Shown here piece by piece: positions 18,173-27,440 of a stretch of 64,000 bases of DNA (the stretch's first letter is position 1; every line of letters starts with the position of its first letter). The stretch is taken from assembly GCA_024403235.1 (NCBI GenBank), contig JAKSSF010000005.1:33433-97432 (forward strand), written 5' to 3'. The notes beneath the pieces were generated by a model. The model did not search any database and was not told the origin of the DNA. It was given only the letters and a program-made list of their open reading frames with translations. The position numbers and the translations under genes were made by a program. This stretch comes from Lachnospiraceae bacterium. GTDB taxonomy: Bacteria > Bacillota > Clostridia > Lachnospirales > Lachnospiraceae.

Positions 18173-19789
18173 ATGACAAAGAGAAAAAAACAAATTTGGA
18201 TAGTATTAGGACTGATTATGGTGCTGCAATTTATTGCGGCATCATATTTTTGTATGCAAAAACAAGGCTATCATTATGATGAGTATTATTCTTATTACTC
18301 TTCTAATGTGACCTATGGTTTGGTACCTACAGACAGAGAGTGGAAACCTACAGAAGAAATCAAAAGCGAATTTATGGCATTGCCGGGAGAAGGGTTTAGG
18401 TATGATGTGGTAAAGCTAATGCAAACCTTTGATGTCCATCCACCCCTGTATTATTACATTTTACATACGGTTTGCTCTATATTCCCAGGAGTGTTTAGCA
18501 AGTGGATTGGATTATCCATTAACCTGATATGTTTTTTACTTGCCTTTGTCCTACTATATTGTATCGGAAACACCTGTAAAAAGGAGGCTTCTCTAGGGCT
18601 TTGGGCTTGCCTTCTTTTTGGCTTTCAGCCGGGGGTTATCAGTGGAATCACCTTTATTCGTATGTATATGCTTTTGACAGTGTGGTGCTTTTTACTGGTG
18701 CTATGGCATTTGAAAGCAATGGAAACAAAAAAGTGGGTAGGAACCTGGCAATGTATTAGCTTATTTGTATTAGTATTCTTGGGATTTATGACCCACTATT
18801 ATTTTGCTGTATTCCTATTCTTTGTAGCTGCTTTTACCTGTTTGACAGTATGGCTGATAGAAAAACGATTTTTCACGACTCTTTGGTATGGCCTTACAGT
18901 GATTTTAGGAATGATAACAGGTGTTTTATATTATCCTGCATGTGTATCTCATATTTTCAGAGGCTATCGTGGGCCGGAAGCTATTGCGGAGTTTGGCAGT
19001 GTTAGCAATACAGGTATGAGAATAGGCTTTTTTGGAGAATTATTGAATCGCTTTACCTTTGGCGGAAGTCTGTATCTGATACTGCTTCTTATATTGGTTT
19101 TAGCCTTGACCTGTATTTTTTTCCAGAAAACGAAAACAGCAAAACTGGGTAACTTTAGGGACCATTGGGAAAACTATAAAAAACTATATTTTTTACTTTT
19201 CATTTGTGCCGGCTATTTCTTGATTGTAGCCAAAACGGCACTTTTAAATGCAGAAGAAGCCAATCGCTATGAACTGCCGGTGTATGGCTTGATTCCTTTG
19301 GTGGTATTGTGGATTTTAGACACCTTTTGGGAAAAAATACTTGCATATTTTCCATTACGAGAAGGAAAGGTAAGGATACAGGAGATGGGCCTTTGGGCAA
19401 CTACAGCTATCATAGTAATTTGCCAGCTTTTTGCCCTTTCCAAAGGAGAGGTACAGTTTTTATATCCGAAAGATAAAGACCAGGTGGCTTTTGCCAAAGA
19501 ACATCAGGATAGTACCGTATTATACTTATATAGTCCAAACAATCAGTGGATGATTTGGGATGAAGCGGAAGAATTGATGCAGTATCAGGAGATTTATTTT
19601 GTGAATCTGGCAGATACTTCGCCCATTCAGGATAAAAAATTACTGGAGGCAAAGGAAATATATGTGTATGCTTCCAGAATGGAAGAGGCTATGAGGGTAA
19701 TGGAAGAGCTGGAAAAAGAAAATCCCGCCCTCTCCGAATTGCAGAAAGTGCGGGAATTATTGTATTGCGACTTATATGTGCTGAAATAA
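18173..19789 (+). CDS. GT-C family membrane glycosyltransferase (GT39/ArnT-like)
   Basis: I start at the ATG 18173, which follows AGGAGA at good spacing; the frame is open upstream but overlaps rfbD. The 538-residue product has about eleven membrane helices. An acidic motif in the first outer loop (YHYDEYYSYY) and DVHPPLYYYILH are typical of lipid-linked-sugar-dependent GT-C transferases of the protein O-mannosyl/ArnT type. A soluble C-terminal domain of about 130 residues follows. It would transfer a sugar from a polyprenyl phosphate outside the membrane. The acceptor is unknown. It converges with the next gene, ending three bases from it. Confidence 0.78.
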   Translation: MTKRKKQIWIVLGLIMVLQFIAASYFCMQKQGYHYDEYYSYYSSNVTYGLVPTDREWKPTEEIKSEFMALPGEGFRYDVVKLMQTFDVHPPLYYYILHTVCSIFPGVFSKWIGLSINLICFLLAFVLLYCIGNTCKKEASLGLWACLLFGFQPGVISGITFIRMYMLLTVWCFLLVLWHLKAMETKKWVGTWQCISLFVLVFLGFMTHYYFAVFLFFVAAFTCLTVWLIEKRFFTTLWYGLTVILGMITGVLYYPACVSHIFRGYRGPEAIAEFGSVSNTGMRIGFFGELLNRFTFGGSLYLILLLILVLALTCIFFQKTKTAKLGNFRDHWENYKKLYFLLFICAGYFLIVAKTALLNAEEANRYELPVYGLIPLVVLWILDTFWEKILAYFPLREGKVRIQEMGLWATTAIIVICQLFALSKGEVQFLYPKDKDQVAFAKEHQDSTVLYLYSPNNQWMIWDEAEELMQYQEIYFVNLADTSPIQDKKLLEAKEIYVYASRMEEAMRVMEELEKENPALSELQKVRELLYCDLYVLK

Positions 19790-19792
19790 TTT

Positions 19793-20242
19793 TTACAGAC
19801 AATAGAGTAAGCCAATGAGAATGCCTAATAAGCCACCCATCAGAACCTGTAAAGGAGTGTGCCCTACAAATTCTTTTAGCTTTTCTTCTGTAAAATTATT
19901 TTCCGTGGTAGAAAACATGGCCAGAAATTCATTTAAGATTTTTGCCTGCTTTCCGGTTTCCTGACGGACACCCATAGCATCGTGCATCACGATAATGGCA
20001 AAAAAGACCGTGACAGCAAACTCAAAGCTGCCGGCACCATATAATATAGCGGTTGAGGTAGCCATGGCACATACGGTAGAGGAGTGAGAACTGGGCATTC
20101 CCCCACTGCCAATGAGCCGTTCTGCCACAAATTCTTTATGAAACCACAGATGAATTAATGTTTTTAATACCTGTGCAACAAACCAGCCGATAAAGGCTGA
20201 CATAAATATTTGATTTGCAAATAATTCTGTAAAGAAATTCAT
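19793..20242 (-). CDS. Divergent PAP2-family (DUF212) membrane protein
   Basis: A 149-residue membrane protein with about four helices and the conserved GGMPSSHSS block, related to the phosphatase motif of PAP2 enzymes. MHDAMGVRQETGKQA is the second family signature. Bacillus YuiD is a homologue; the activity is not proved but a lipid-phosphate phosphatase is plausible, which would fit recycling of polyprenyl phosphate beside a glycan cluster. The start follows an AGGGGGA site. It is the only minus-strand gene in the first 40 kb. Confidence 0.85.
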   Translation of the reverse strand: MNFFTELFANQIFMSAFIGWFVAQVLKTLIHLWFHKEFVAERLIGSGGMPSSHSSTVCAMATSTAILYGAGSFEFAVTVFFAIIVMHDAMGVRQETGKQAKILNEFLAMFSTTENNFTEEKLKEFVGHTPLQVLMGGLLGILIGLLYCL

Positions 20243-20336
20243 TCTATATTCCCCCTAAAGTTCCTTTCTTAGTATAATATATTTTAGGAAATAGGGAAAC
20301 TATAAATTATTGGAAAATTTGGGAAAGGAGATGGGT

Positions 20337-22037
20337 ATGCTTTCTGTTATTTTGATTTTTCTGTATATTGGGATTACCACATTGGGACTTGGGCTGGGAT
20401 TTTCCTATGCGACCAGGAAAATATTGCAGTATACCTTGTCTCCCTTCAGCCTTTGTTTTGCGGGACTGGCCATTGCCACAGTCTACGCACAATATTTTAG
20501 TTTGTTTAGCGGAGTGGGTTTGATTGCCAACCTTTTACTTTGTATCCTGACCGGCTTAGGCTTCTATTACAACAAGGAACAAGGGAAACAAATATGGAAA
20601 GCCTTTAGAGAGGAAAATAGTATCCTTAGTTACACGGGAGAACTTCTCTTGGTTCTGGTGGTGGCTTATGGTGCCAGCAGAGGCTATCAGCATATGGATA
20701 CAGGGCTGTATCACGCCCAGGCAATTCACTGGATTGAAACCTATGGCGTAGTACCGGGACTGGTGAATTTACATACCAGACTGGCCTATAATAGTGCTGT
20801 GTTTCCCTTAAATGCGTTATACAGCTTCCATTTCTTAGGAGGACAATCCTTCCATGCAGTAGCAGGATTTTTGGTCTATCTTTCTGCCAGAAAAGGGTTC
20901 CAGGTGTTTGGCGTATTTCGAAGCAAAAAGATATCCGCGTTGGATTTTGTAAAAATTGCTCTGCTGTTTTATCTCTCCATGATTTATACGGAAATGGTGT
21001 CACCTTCTTCCGATTATTTCGCCATGTTATTTCTGTTCTTCGTCCTAATTCGATGGTTGGAATTGGAGGAAGCAGGAGAAAAAAGATACATTCCCTATAG
21101 TTTGTTATGTGTCTTTTTAGTGGTAGCAGTCAGTGTGAAGCTGTCTACCGGCATCTTTTTATTACTACTGATAAAACCCGCTTATCTGCTATGCAAAGAA
21201 AAACAGTGGAAACATATTGGGCTTTTTATTGGCATGGGATTTTTGGCAATTTTGCCCTATTTTTTGAGAAATATTATCCTTTCCGGATATTTGGTATATC
21301 CCTTGGATAAAATAGATTGGTTTCATTTTGACTGGAAGTTACCTATTGGAGATTTACAGTATGACGCAGAAGAAATCAAGGCGTATGCCAAAGGCTTCAG
21401 ACAGGTGGCATTAAAAAATACGCCCATTTCTCAGTGGTTTCCGGCCTGGTTTCTGGCATTAAAATCTTTAGAAAAGCTATGGGTAATTGGCTCTGTAGGT
21501 AGCGTATTTGTGGGAATGGGAGCATCTGTATTTGCATTCTTTTGGGAAAAGAAAAAGCATCTGCAAAATAGATATCTCACAGCTTTCATTTTACCGGAAT
21601 TTACTTGTATTATGGGCTATTTAACCTGGCAGCTTGGTACCCCTTTGGTACGATATGGATATATTTATATCTTGGCTTTTCCGTTTTTGACGGCAGGTTT
21701 TTGCTTGGAAATTTGGAAAGCAACCAATTGGAATTTGAAGTTACAAAACAAAGTACCGGCTGTTTTTGCGGTACTCCTTAGTATGTTTTTGGTCTATAAA
21801 GGCTGGAATTTGGCAGAGGATATCTTGCGCCAGGCAAAACAACCTTATTATCTCCTGCAACAGGATTATAGTGGGGGAGAAATGGAATCCTTTTTTGTGG
21901 GAGAAACAGAGTTTTTTGTTCCCCTGGAGTACGGACAGGCGGGCTATTATGCCTTCCCTTCTGTTCCCTATACCACCTATCCCTTTGAAATGCGAGGCAA
22001 TACATTACAAGAGGGATTTCGATATAAAGCACAATAA
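20337..22037 (+). CDS. Polytopic membrane protein of the LIC_10190 type
   Basis: I start at the ATG 20337, six bases after AAAGGAG; an ATG at 20331 is too close to that site. The 566-residue product has twelve or more membrane helices. MDTGLYHAQAIHWIETYG followed by VVPGLVNLHTRLAYNS in the first large outer loop is the signature I associate with the LIC_10190 family of GT-C-like proteins. The conserved Asp there would match a GT-C catalytic site. It probably works on a surface glycan with its neighbours; no substrate is known. Family naming is from memory. Confidence 0.65.
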   Translation: MLSVILIFLYIGITTLGLGLGFSYATRKILQYTLSPFSLCFAGLAIATVYAQYFSLFSGVGLIANLLLCILTGLGFYYNKEQGKQIWKAFREENSILSYTGELLLVLVVAYGASRGYQHMDTGLYHAQAIHWIETYGVVPGLVNLHTRLAYNSAVFPLNALYSFHFLGGQSFHAVAGFLVYLSARKGFQVFGVFRSKKISALDFVKIALLFYLSMIYTEMVSPSSDYFAMLFLFFVLIRWLELEEAGEKRYIPYSLLCVFLVVAVSVKLSTGIFLLLLIKPAYLLCKEKQWKHIGLFIGMGFLAILPYFLRNIILSGYLVYPLDKIDWFHFDWKLPIGDLQYDAEEIKAYAKGFRQVALKNTPISQWFPAWFLALKSLEKLWVIGSVGSVFVGMGASVFAFFWEKKKHLQNRYLTAFILPEFTCIMGYLTWQLGTPLVRYGYIYILAFPFLTAGFCLEIWKATNWNLKLQNKVPAVFAVLLSMFLVYKGWNLAEDILRQAKQPYYLLQQDYSGGEMESFFVGETEFFVPLEYGQAGYYAFPSVPYTTYPFEMRGNTLQEGFRYKAQ

Positions 22038-22042
22038 AAAGC

Positions 22043-22128
22043 TGTCGAAAGGCTTCTGAATTTTGGGCATGAAATGCTTTTACTTTGGAAACTGACATAG
22101 GTAAGATAGTGGTAGGAATACTGACGAA
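22043..22128 (+). promoter_or_regulatory. Promoter with two Spo0A-box-like sites
   Basis: TGTCGAA (22043-22049), the exact 0A-box consensus, and TGACGAA (22122-22128), an accepted variant, flank a promoter candidate TTTACT (22079-22084), 17 bases, TAAGAT (22102-22107). The downstream box would lie near the transcription start, a repressing position. The gene downstream itself encodes a Spo0A-type DNA-binding domain. Confidence 0.5.
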
Positions 22129-22161
22129 TTATTCTATGAAACCAATGTAAAGGAGACCAAA

Positions 22162-22539
22162 ATGAAAACGGAAGAACAGCAGTATAGAATTACCCTAACC
22201 AAGCATATTACCAAATATATGTTGGAATTGGGTGTTCCCGCCCATTTGAAAGGGTATCATTATTTGCGGGAAGCAATTTTGATGACTTCCCAGGATATGG
22301 AACTGGTGGGATCGGTTACAAAATTATTGTATCCGGATATTGCAAAGCGGTATCATACTTCAGATCAAAAGGTAGAACGTGCCATTCGAAATGCCATCGA
22401 GGTTTCTTGGGAAAGAGGCAATCCGGAGATGTTTGACATGCTCTTTGGCTATTCCAAAGAACAAGGGAGAAATCGCCCTACAAACAGTGAGTACATTGCC
22501 CGTATAGCGGACAAAGTTCATTTGGACTTTATTGCCTGA
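22162..22539 (+). CDS. Stand-alone Spo0A C-terminal (effector) domain protein
   Basis: A 125-residue DNA-binding protein matching only the effector domain of the sporulation regulator Spo0A. The family pattern is clear: GVPAHLKGYHYLREAI, then VTKLLYPDIAKRYHTS and the recognition-helix region QKVERAIRNAIEVSWERGN. The receiver domain that would be phosphorylated is absent, and the clean ATG with AAAGGAG shows the protein starts here rather than being a truncation. It should bind 0A-box-like DNA without phosphorelay control, or compete with Spo0A. It lies within the surface-glycan region and may control it. Confidence 0.88.
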   Translation: MKTEEQQYRITLTKHITKYMLELGVPAHLKGYHYLREAILMTSQDMELVGSVTKLLYPDIAKRYHTSDQKVERAIRNAIEVSWERGNPEMFDMLFGYSKEQGRNRPTNSEYIARIADKVHLDFIA

Positions 22540-22589
22540 TTGTGGTACACTAGCCTAGTAAATCAGCATTAAATAGGATGTAAAACAGT

Positions 22590-23585
22590 ATGGTTGGTGT
22601 AGTAATAATCAGTCTCCTGTGTGTAGCCATAGGAGCAGTAATAGAGAATATATGGAAGGGAAAAGAGACGGGTTTTACCCAGAGTTGGCTAACCGGTTTC
22701 TTTTTCCTTTTTTGTTTGCAAGGGGCATTGTTTTTTGTAGCCCAGATGATGCATCTGTCCTTTCGTCTTGCTGTGTATCTATTTTGGGCTATTATGCTTC
22801 TATTGGGTGGGATATGTCTGATCCTACAGCGAAAATCTATTGGTAGAATAGGAGTCTGGAAAGACTTATTTCTAAAGCAGGACAAGAAATTGCAGTGGTT
22901 AAAGATAGCGGCTTTCATTGGCTTTCTAGGACTTCTGATACGCATTTTTGCACATTCTTACGAAGTTCCTGTAGATTTGTTGGTGGAAACTGCCAGAACC
23001 AGTTTGCAGACCAATACCATGAACCAAGTACATCCGTTAACCGGAAGAGAACTGGAGTTGGGAATGATTTTATCCAGAAAACTGGTTACCCTTCCCTTTT
23101 TCTATGGCAGTATAGGGCTTTTTAGTTTGGAAAAAATAACTGTTGTAGTGCGAATCTACGGCACTATTCTGACAATGCTGTCATCTCTTTTTCTATCTAT
23201 AAAATATGCCAAATGGCTCTTTCCGGAGCGGGAAGAAGGACAGTGGGTATTTGTAGTATTGTGGGAATGTTTTTTCCTTTCTTCCGATTGGTTTTCTTTA
23301 ATCAGCGGCTATAATCTATTACAGGCCGGTTACACAGGAGAAGCCATTTGTATGTTAGTGCTTTTACCGGAAATTTTATGGAATATTGGACAGTTCTGCC
23401 AGAGAAAGCACACCCAGACAGATACAACCGGTGTGATTTCAAAGATCCTTCGCATGTTACTTTGTTTGGCCGCGTCTTTGTTTTTAGCCCCCTTATATAA
23501 GGGCTTTATCATTTTAGGTATTGCTACGGTGTTGGGAACTATGGCGGCCTTGATGTATCGCAAAGGAGGGAAAATGTCATGCTAG
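22590..23585 (+). CDS. Membrane protein, unknown (possibly DUF6077-like, N-terminal part)
   Basis: A 331-residue polytopic membrane protein with about eight helices. A loop near residues 118-145 (EVPVDLLVETARTSLQ then MNQVHPLTGREL) resembles, from memory, the DUF6077 family of Firmicutes membrane proteins, which are nearer 550-650 residues. The next gene overlaps it by seven bases and supplies the missing length, so the two may be a split form of one protein. The start is an ATG with a weak site. I do not know its function; the position suggests glycan synthesis or export. Confidence 0.6.
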   Translation: MVGVVIISLLCVAIGAVIENIWKGKETGFTQSWLTGFFFLFCLQGALFFVAQMMHLSFRLAVYLFWAIMLLLGGICLILQRKSIGRIGVWKDLFLKQDKKLQWLKIAAFIGFLGLLIRIFAHSYEVPVDLLVETARTSLQTNTMNQVHPLTGRELELGMILSRKLVTLPFFYGSIGLFSLEKITVVVRIYGTILTMLSSLFLSIKYAKWLFPEREEGQWVFVVLWECFFLSSDWFSLISGYNLLQAGYTGEAICMLVLLPEILWNIGQFCQRKHTQTDTTGVISKILRMLLCLAASLFLAPLYKGFIILGIATVLGTMAALMYRKGGKMSC

Positions 23586-24316
23586 AAACCTTTTTTGGAT
23601 GGCGTCCTCTGGGAGCCTACGGAAGTCTTTTGCTGATCCTATTTGTATTGCTTTTCTTTCCTAAACTATGGAAAGGGCAGACACAAAAGTATCTTGTATT
23701 CTATGGAATACTGGTTGCTGTGTTGTTTTTTTGTAATCCCTTTGTGGTACAGATTTTGGGAAGGAAATTTCCACCCTTGTCTCAACTGGAAAACTGGACA
23801 GGTGTTTTGCAACTGGGAATCCTTTTACCTTTGGCAGGAACCCTGCTTTATCAGACCTTAGAAAAGGAGAAACAAAAAAAACAGTTTGTCATTGCTGCAG
23901 TAGTGATTTTTGCATTGGCAGGAAGCTGCTTTGGTATGACAAAGATACCCAATGTGGGACAGGAAGCCTATCATTTGGTGAAAGATTTAGGGGATAAGGA
24001 ACTGACTATCATTGCAGAAGAAAAAGCCCAAAATGCCATAGAAGGCAGATTGGAAAATGTGAAATTTCTCTATGGTAGGGATTTGTATACCCCAGCTATG
24101 GATTTGGGTATTGCAGATGGCTATGAGCCGGATATGTATCAGCTCTACGAAGCCTGTAAGAATCCGGCTTCCTGTATGCAGGATATTGTGAACATGGCTG
24201 GACTTTATGACTGTAATTCGATTATAATAGAAGTGTATGAGGATTTTCCGGAAAAGGTAGGAAAATTCGCCTTGACCGGTACTTCAGAGCATTATCTCCT
24301 GTATCAAAAAAAGTAG
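23579..24316 (+). CDS. Membrane protein, unknown (possible second half of the preceding one)
   Basis: A 245-residue protein with four or five N-terminal membrane helices and a soluble C-terminal domain of about 115 residues starting near KIPNVGQEAYHL. Its ATG at 23579 overlaps the end of the previous gene (the two share ATGTCATGCTAG), with AAAGGAGG upstream, so it is translated in coupling with it. The C-terminal soluble domain resembles those at the ends of GT-C-like proteins in this cluster. No catalytic motif is evident. Confidence 0.6.
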   Translation: MLETFFGWRPLGAYGSLLLILFVLLFFPKLWKGQTQKYLVFYGILVAVLFFCNPFVVQILGRKFPPLSQLENWTGVLQLGILLPLAGTLLYQTLEKEKQKKQFVIAAVVIFALAGSCFGMTKIPNVGQEAYHLVKDLGDKELTIIAEEKAQNAIEGRLENVKFLYGRDLYTPAMDLGIADGYEPDMYQLYEACKNPASCMQDIVNMAGLYDCNSIIIEVYEDFPEKVGKFALTGTSEHYLLYQKK

Positions 24317-24337
24317 TGCATAAGGATATGTGAAAAT

Positions 24338-25267
24338 ATGGCTTTATTAAGTGTAATCGTTCCTTGTTACAACGAGGAAGAAAATGTGGCTTATTTTTAT
24401 CAGGAATTGATGAAAAATGCCTCCTTTTTTCAAGAAAAAAATTTAGAGTTAGAAATCCTATATGTGGACGATGGATCCAAAGATAAAACAGTAGAAGAAG
24501 TCTGTGCCTTACACGAAAAAGATGAAAGAGTACATTTGATTTCTTTTTCCAGAAATTTTGGAAAAGAAGCAGGTATTTATGCCGGATTTCAAAAATCCAA
24601 AGGGGACTATGTAGTAATGATGGATGCGGATTTACAGGATCCACCATCTCTATTGCCGGAAATGTTTTCTTATCTGGAGGAGGGATATGACTCCGTAGCC
24701 ACAAGAAGAGTGACCAGAAAAGGAGAACCCCCCATTCGTTCTTTCTTTGCCAGAATGTTTTATAAGCTGATGAATAAAATTTCTAAGACAGAAATTGTAG
24801 ATGGGGCCAGAGATTATCGTCTGATGAAGCGTCCCGTAGTGGATGCCATTCTTTCTATGACAGAATATAACCGTTTTACCAAGGGGATTTTTGGTTGGGT
24901 AGGCTTTGAGACTAAGTGGATTGAGTTTGAAAATGTAGAAAGACTGCATGGGGAAACCAAGTGGAATTTCTGGAAACTATTTTTATATTCCATCGAAGGG
25001 ATTACCGCATTTTCCACAGCACCTTTGGCCTTTGCCGCATTAATGGGTGTGGTATTTTGTTTCCTGGCCTTTATTTTGATTATTGTGATTATAGTGAAAA
25101 CCCTTGTTTGGGGTGACCCAGTAGGGGGATGGCCTTCCATGATTTGTATTTTGTCCCTGGTAAGCGGGGTACAGTTATTCTGTCTGGGAATCGTGGGACA
25201 GTACTTATCCAAGACCTATATGGAAGTAAAGAAAAGACCTATTTATTTGGTAAAGGAAGAATTGTAG
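24338..25267 (+). CDS. Polyprenyl-phosphate glycosyltransferase (GtrB/DPM1-like GT2)
   Basis: A 309-residue membrane-bound GT2 enzyme. The nucleotide-binding DDGSKDKT and metal-binding DADLQDPP motifs are of the DPM1/GtrB type, which moves a sugar from a nucleotide to undecaprenyl phosphate. HGETKWNFWKL precedes two C-terminal membrane helices, as in GtrB. It would feed GT-C transferases such as those encoded at 18173 and 20337, a good functional match. The start has an AAGGAT site. Confidence 0.9.
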   Translation: MALLSVIVPCYNEEENVAYFYQELMKNASFFQEKNLELEILYVDDGSKDKTVEEVCALHEKDERVHLISFSRNFGKEAGIYAGFQKSKGDYVVMMDADLQDPPSLLPEMFSYLEEGYDSVATRRVTRKGEPPIRSFFARMFYKLMNKISKTEIVDGARDYRLMKRPVVDAILSMTEYNRFTKGIFGWVGFETKWIEFENVERLHGETKWNFWKLFLYSIEGITAFSTAPLAFAALMGVVFCFLAFILIIVIIVKTLVWGDPVGGWPSMICILSLVSGVQLFCLGIVGQYLSKTYMEVKKRPIYLVKEEL

Positions 25268-25276
25268 GAACTGGTT

Positions 25277-26026
25277 ATGATTAGTATTATTGTGCCGGTG
25301 TACAATGCGGCAGCCTATCTAACAGAAACCATAGAAAATGTAACACGACAAACCTACAGGGATTGGGAACTTTTATTGGTCAATGACTGCTCCAAAGACC
25401 AAAGTGAAACAGTCATCAGGCAATACTTAGAAAACCATCCCGATCCAAGGATTCATTTGATAAATCTCCCGGAAAATGGGGGAGCAGCCAAAGCCAGGAA
25501 TAGGGGACTTATGGCAGCAAAAGGCAGATACATTGCTTTTTTAGATGCAGATGATATTTGGGCACCGGAAAAATTGGAAAAAGAGTTGGCTTTTCTGAAG
25601 GAAAAAAATGCCGGCTTTGTGTTTACTGCCTATGAATTTGGAGATGCTAATGGAGTAGGGACAGGAAAAGTGGTACAGGTACCGGAAACCCTTGTTTATC
25701 AACAGGCTCTTTCCAGAACCATTATTTTTACCACTACGGTGTTATTGGATACAGAAAAAATATCGAAAGACCTGATCCAAATGCCAATCATCAAAAGTGA
25801 AGATACCGCCACCTGGTGGCAGATTTTAAAGGCAGGATATGTGGCTTATGGGTTAAATGAAACCCTGGCTGTGTATAGAAGACCGGCGAAATCCCTATCT
25901 TCCAATAAACTGGAAGCCATTCGCCGTATTTGGCATTTATACCGAGAAATTGGAGAACTGAGTGTAGTAAGCTCTGCCTGGTACTTGATCCAGTGGGCAG
26001 TGCGGGCTACCTTAAGGAGAGTTTAA
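25277..26026 (+). CDS. Glycosyltransferase family 2
   Basis: A 249-residue cytoplasmic GT-A fold enzyme. The start SIIVPVYNAAAYL, the nucleotide-binding NDCSKDQS and the metal-binding DADD (FLDADDIW) are all present. Length and the C-terminal YRRPAKSLSSNK match small capsule glycosyltransferases of the CpsI/WfgS type. It lies ten bases after the GtrB-like gene and six before the phosphoglycosyl transferase gene, so it probably adds the second sugar of the repeat unit. Donor and acceptor sugars cannot be read from the sequence. Confidence 0.9.
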   Translation: MISIIVPVYNAAAYLTETIENVTRQTYRDWELLLVNDCSKDQSETVIRQYLENHPDPRIHLINLPENGGAAKARNRGLMAAKGRYIAFLDADDIWAPEKLEKELAFLKEKNAGFVFTAYEFGDANGVGTGKVVQVPETLVYQQALSRTIIFTTTVLLDTEKISKDLIQMPIIKSEDTATWWQILKAGYVAYGLNETLAVYRRPAKSLSSNKLEAIRRIWHLYREIGELSVVSSAWYLIQWAVRATLRRV

Positions 26027-26032
26027 TCACCT

Positions 26033-27421
26033 ATGGATAAAAAAGATTCAATCAAACGATTATGCATATTGTGTATGTCATTTCTGGGCATTGTTCTTTT
26101 GGCAGGCATTTATTTATATACCTGGATTTCTGCCTATCATATGAAATTGATGTACAATATTCATTTGTATTTTTGGGGACATATTTTAATGGCCTTTATT
26201 TATTTCCTGTTGCTGTTTTTCTTTAATGGCACCTATGGGGGAATGAAAATCGGCTATTTGAAGCCTATGGATGTGGCATTTTCCCAGATTTTTTCATTAG
26301 TTTGTGTCAATGTAATCACCTATTTACAGTTTTCCATTATTGAAGTAAAGCTGGTTCACGCAGAGCCTTTGGTGATGATGACAGGTACACAAATTGTGTT
26401 TGTGATTCTTTGGGTAAATCTTTGCCAGTTACTGTATCGAAAAGCCTTTCCACCCAGACGCCTTTTGTTAATTCACGGGGAACGCTCCATCCAGGATATT
26501 ACCAATAAATTTGCCAGCAGACCGGATAAATTTATTGTCCAGGAGTGCATTTCCATAGACCAGGGAATAGAATCCATTGAGAAAAAAATGGAAGCGGATG
26601 GCTATAAATCTATTGTATTGTGGGATATTCCTACAGAATACAGAAATCTTTTGTTAAAGTATTGTTACAGCCATTCCATTCGTATCTATATGATGCCTAA
26701 GATTCCGGATGTATTGATTAAAGGAACGGATCAACTCCATTTATTTGATACGCCAATTTTGTTAACCAGAGAATATTCCTTGAAGATTGAACAACGGATT
26801 GCAAAGCGGCTATTGGATTTGGTTTGTGCACTGATTTTAACGGTGCTTTCTTCCCCTATTCAGTTGATTACGGCCATTGCCATCTATATGTATGATAAAG
26901 GCCCGGTTTTATACAAACAGATTCGCTGTACGGAAAATGGCAGAGAATTTGAGATTTACAAATTCCGCAGTATGAAGGTGGATGCAGAAAAAGACGGTGT
27001 AGCCAGATTGGCTTCCAAAGGGGATGGCCGTATTACACCTATTGGAAAATTCATTCGTGCGGTGCGTATTGATGAATTACCCCAGCTCTATAATATCTTA
27101 AAAGGGGATATGTCCTTCATTGGTCCCAGACCGGAACGACCTTCCATAATTGCAGATTATATGAAGGAAATGCCGGAGTTTGCCCTTCGTATGAAGGTAA
27201 AGGCAGGACTTGCAGGATATGCTCAGGTGTATGGGAAATACAATACTACCCCTTATGATAAGCTAAAATTGGATTTGACTTATATTGAAAACTATTCTTT
27301 CTGGTTAGATATTAAATTAATGATGTTGACCTTGAAGATTTTATTTAAACCGGAGAGCACGGAAGGTGTGGAAAGCAGTCAAACCACAGCCTTGAAAAAT
27401 ACCCAGGATAAAACAAAATAA
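26033..27421 (+). CDS. Initiating sugar phosphotransferase (WcaJ/polyprenyl glycosylphosphotransferase type)
   Basis: A 462-residue enzyme with four N-terminal membrane helices, a middle nucleotide-binding-like domain and a C-terminal bacterial sugar transferase domain. The last has the reentrant helix near RLLDLVCAL, then EIYKFRSMKVDAE, DELPQLYNILKGDMSFIGPR and the Y-rich end. It transfers a sugar-1-phosphate to undecaprenyl phosphate to start a repeat unit on the inner face of the membrane. This marks the cluster as a Wzx/Wzy-type polysaccharide system. No flippase gene is visible in the window. Confidence 0.93.
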   Translation: MDKKDSIKRLCILCMSFLGIVLLAGIYLYTWISAYHMKLMYNIHLYFWGHILMAFIYFLLLFFFNGTYGGMKIGYLKPMDVAFSQIFSLVCVNVITYLQFSIIEVKLVHAEPLVMMTGTQIVFVILWVNLCQLLYRKAFPPRRLLLIHGERSIQDITNKFASRPDKFIVQECISIDQGIESIEKKMEADGYKSIVLWDIPTEYRNLLLKYCYSHSIRIYMMPKIPDVLIKGTDQLHLFDTPILLTREYSLKIEQRIAKRLLDLVCALILTVLSSPIQLITAIAIYMYDKGPVLYKQIRCTENGREFEIYKFRSMKVDAEKDGVARLASKGDGRITPIGKFIRAVRIDELPQLYNILKGDMSFIGPRPERPSIIADYMKEMPEFALRMKVKAGLAGYAQVYGKYNTTPYDKLKLDLTYIENYSFWLDIKLMMLTLKILFKPESTEGVESSQTTALKNTQDKTK

Positions 27422-27440
27422 TCCTGGTTGGGAAAAGTAT

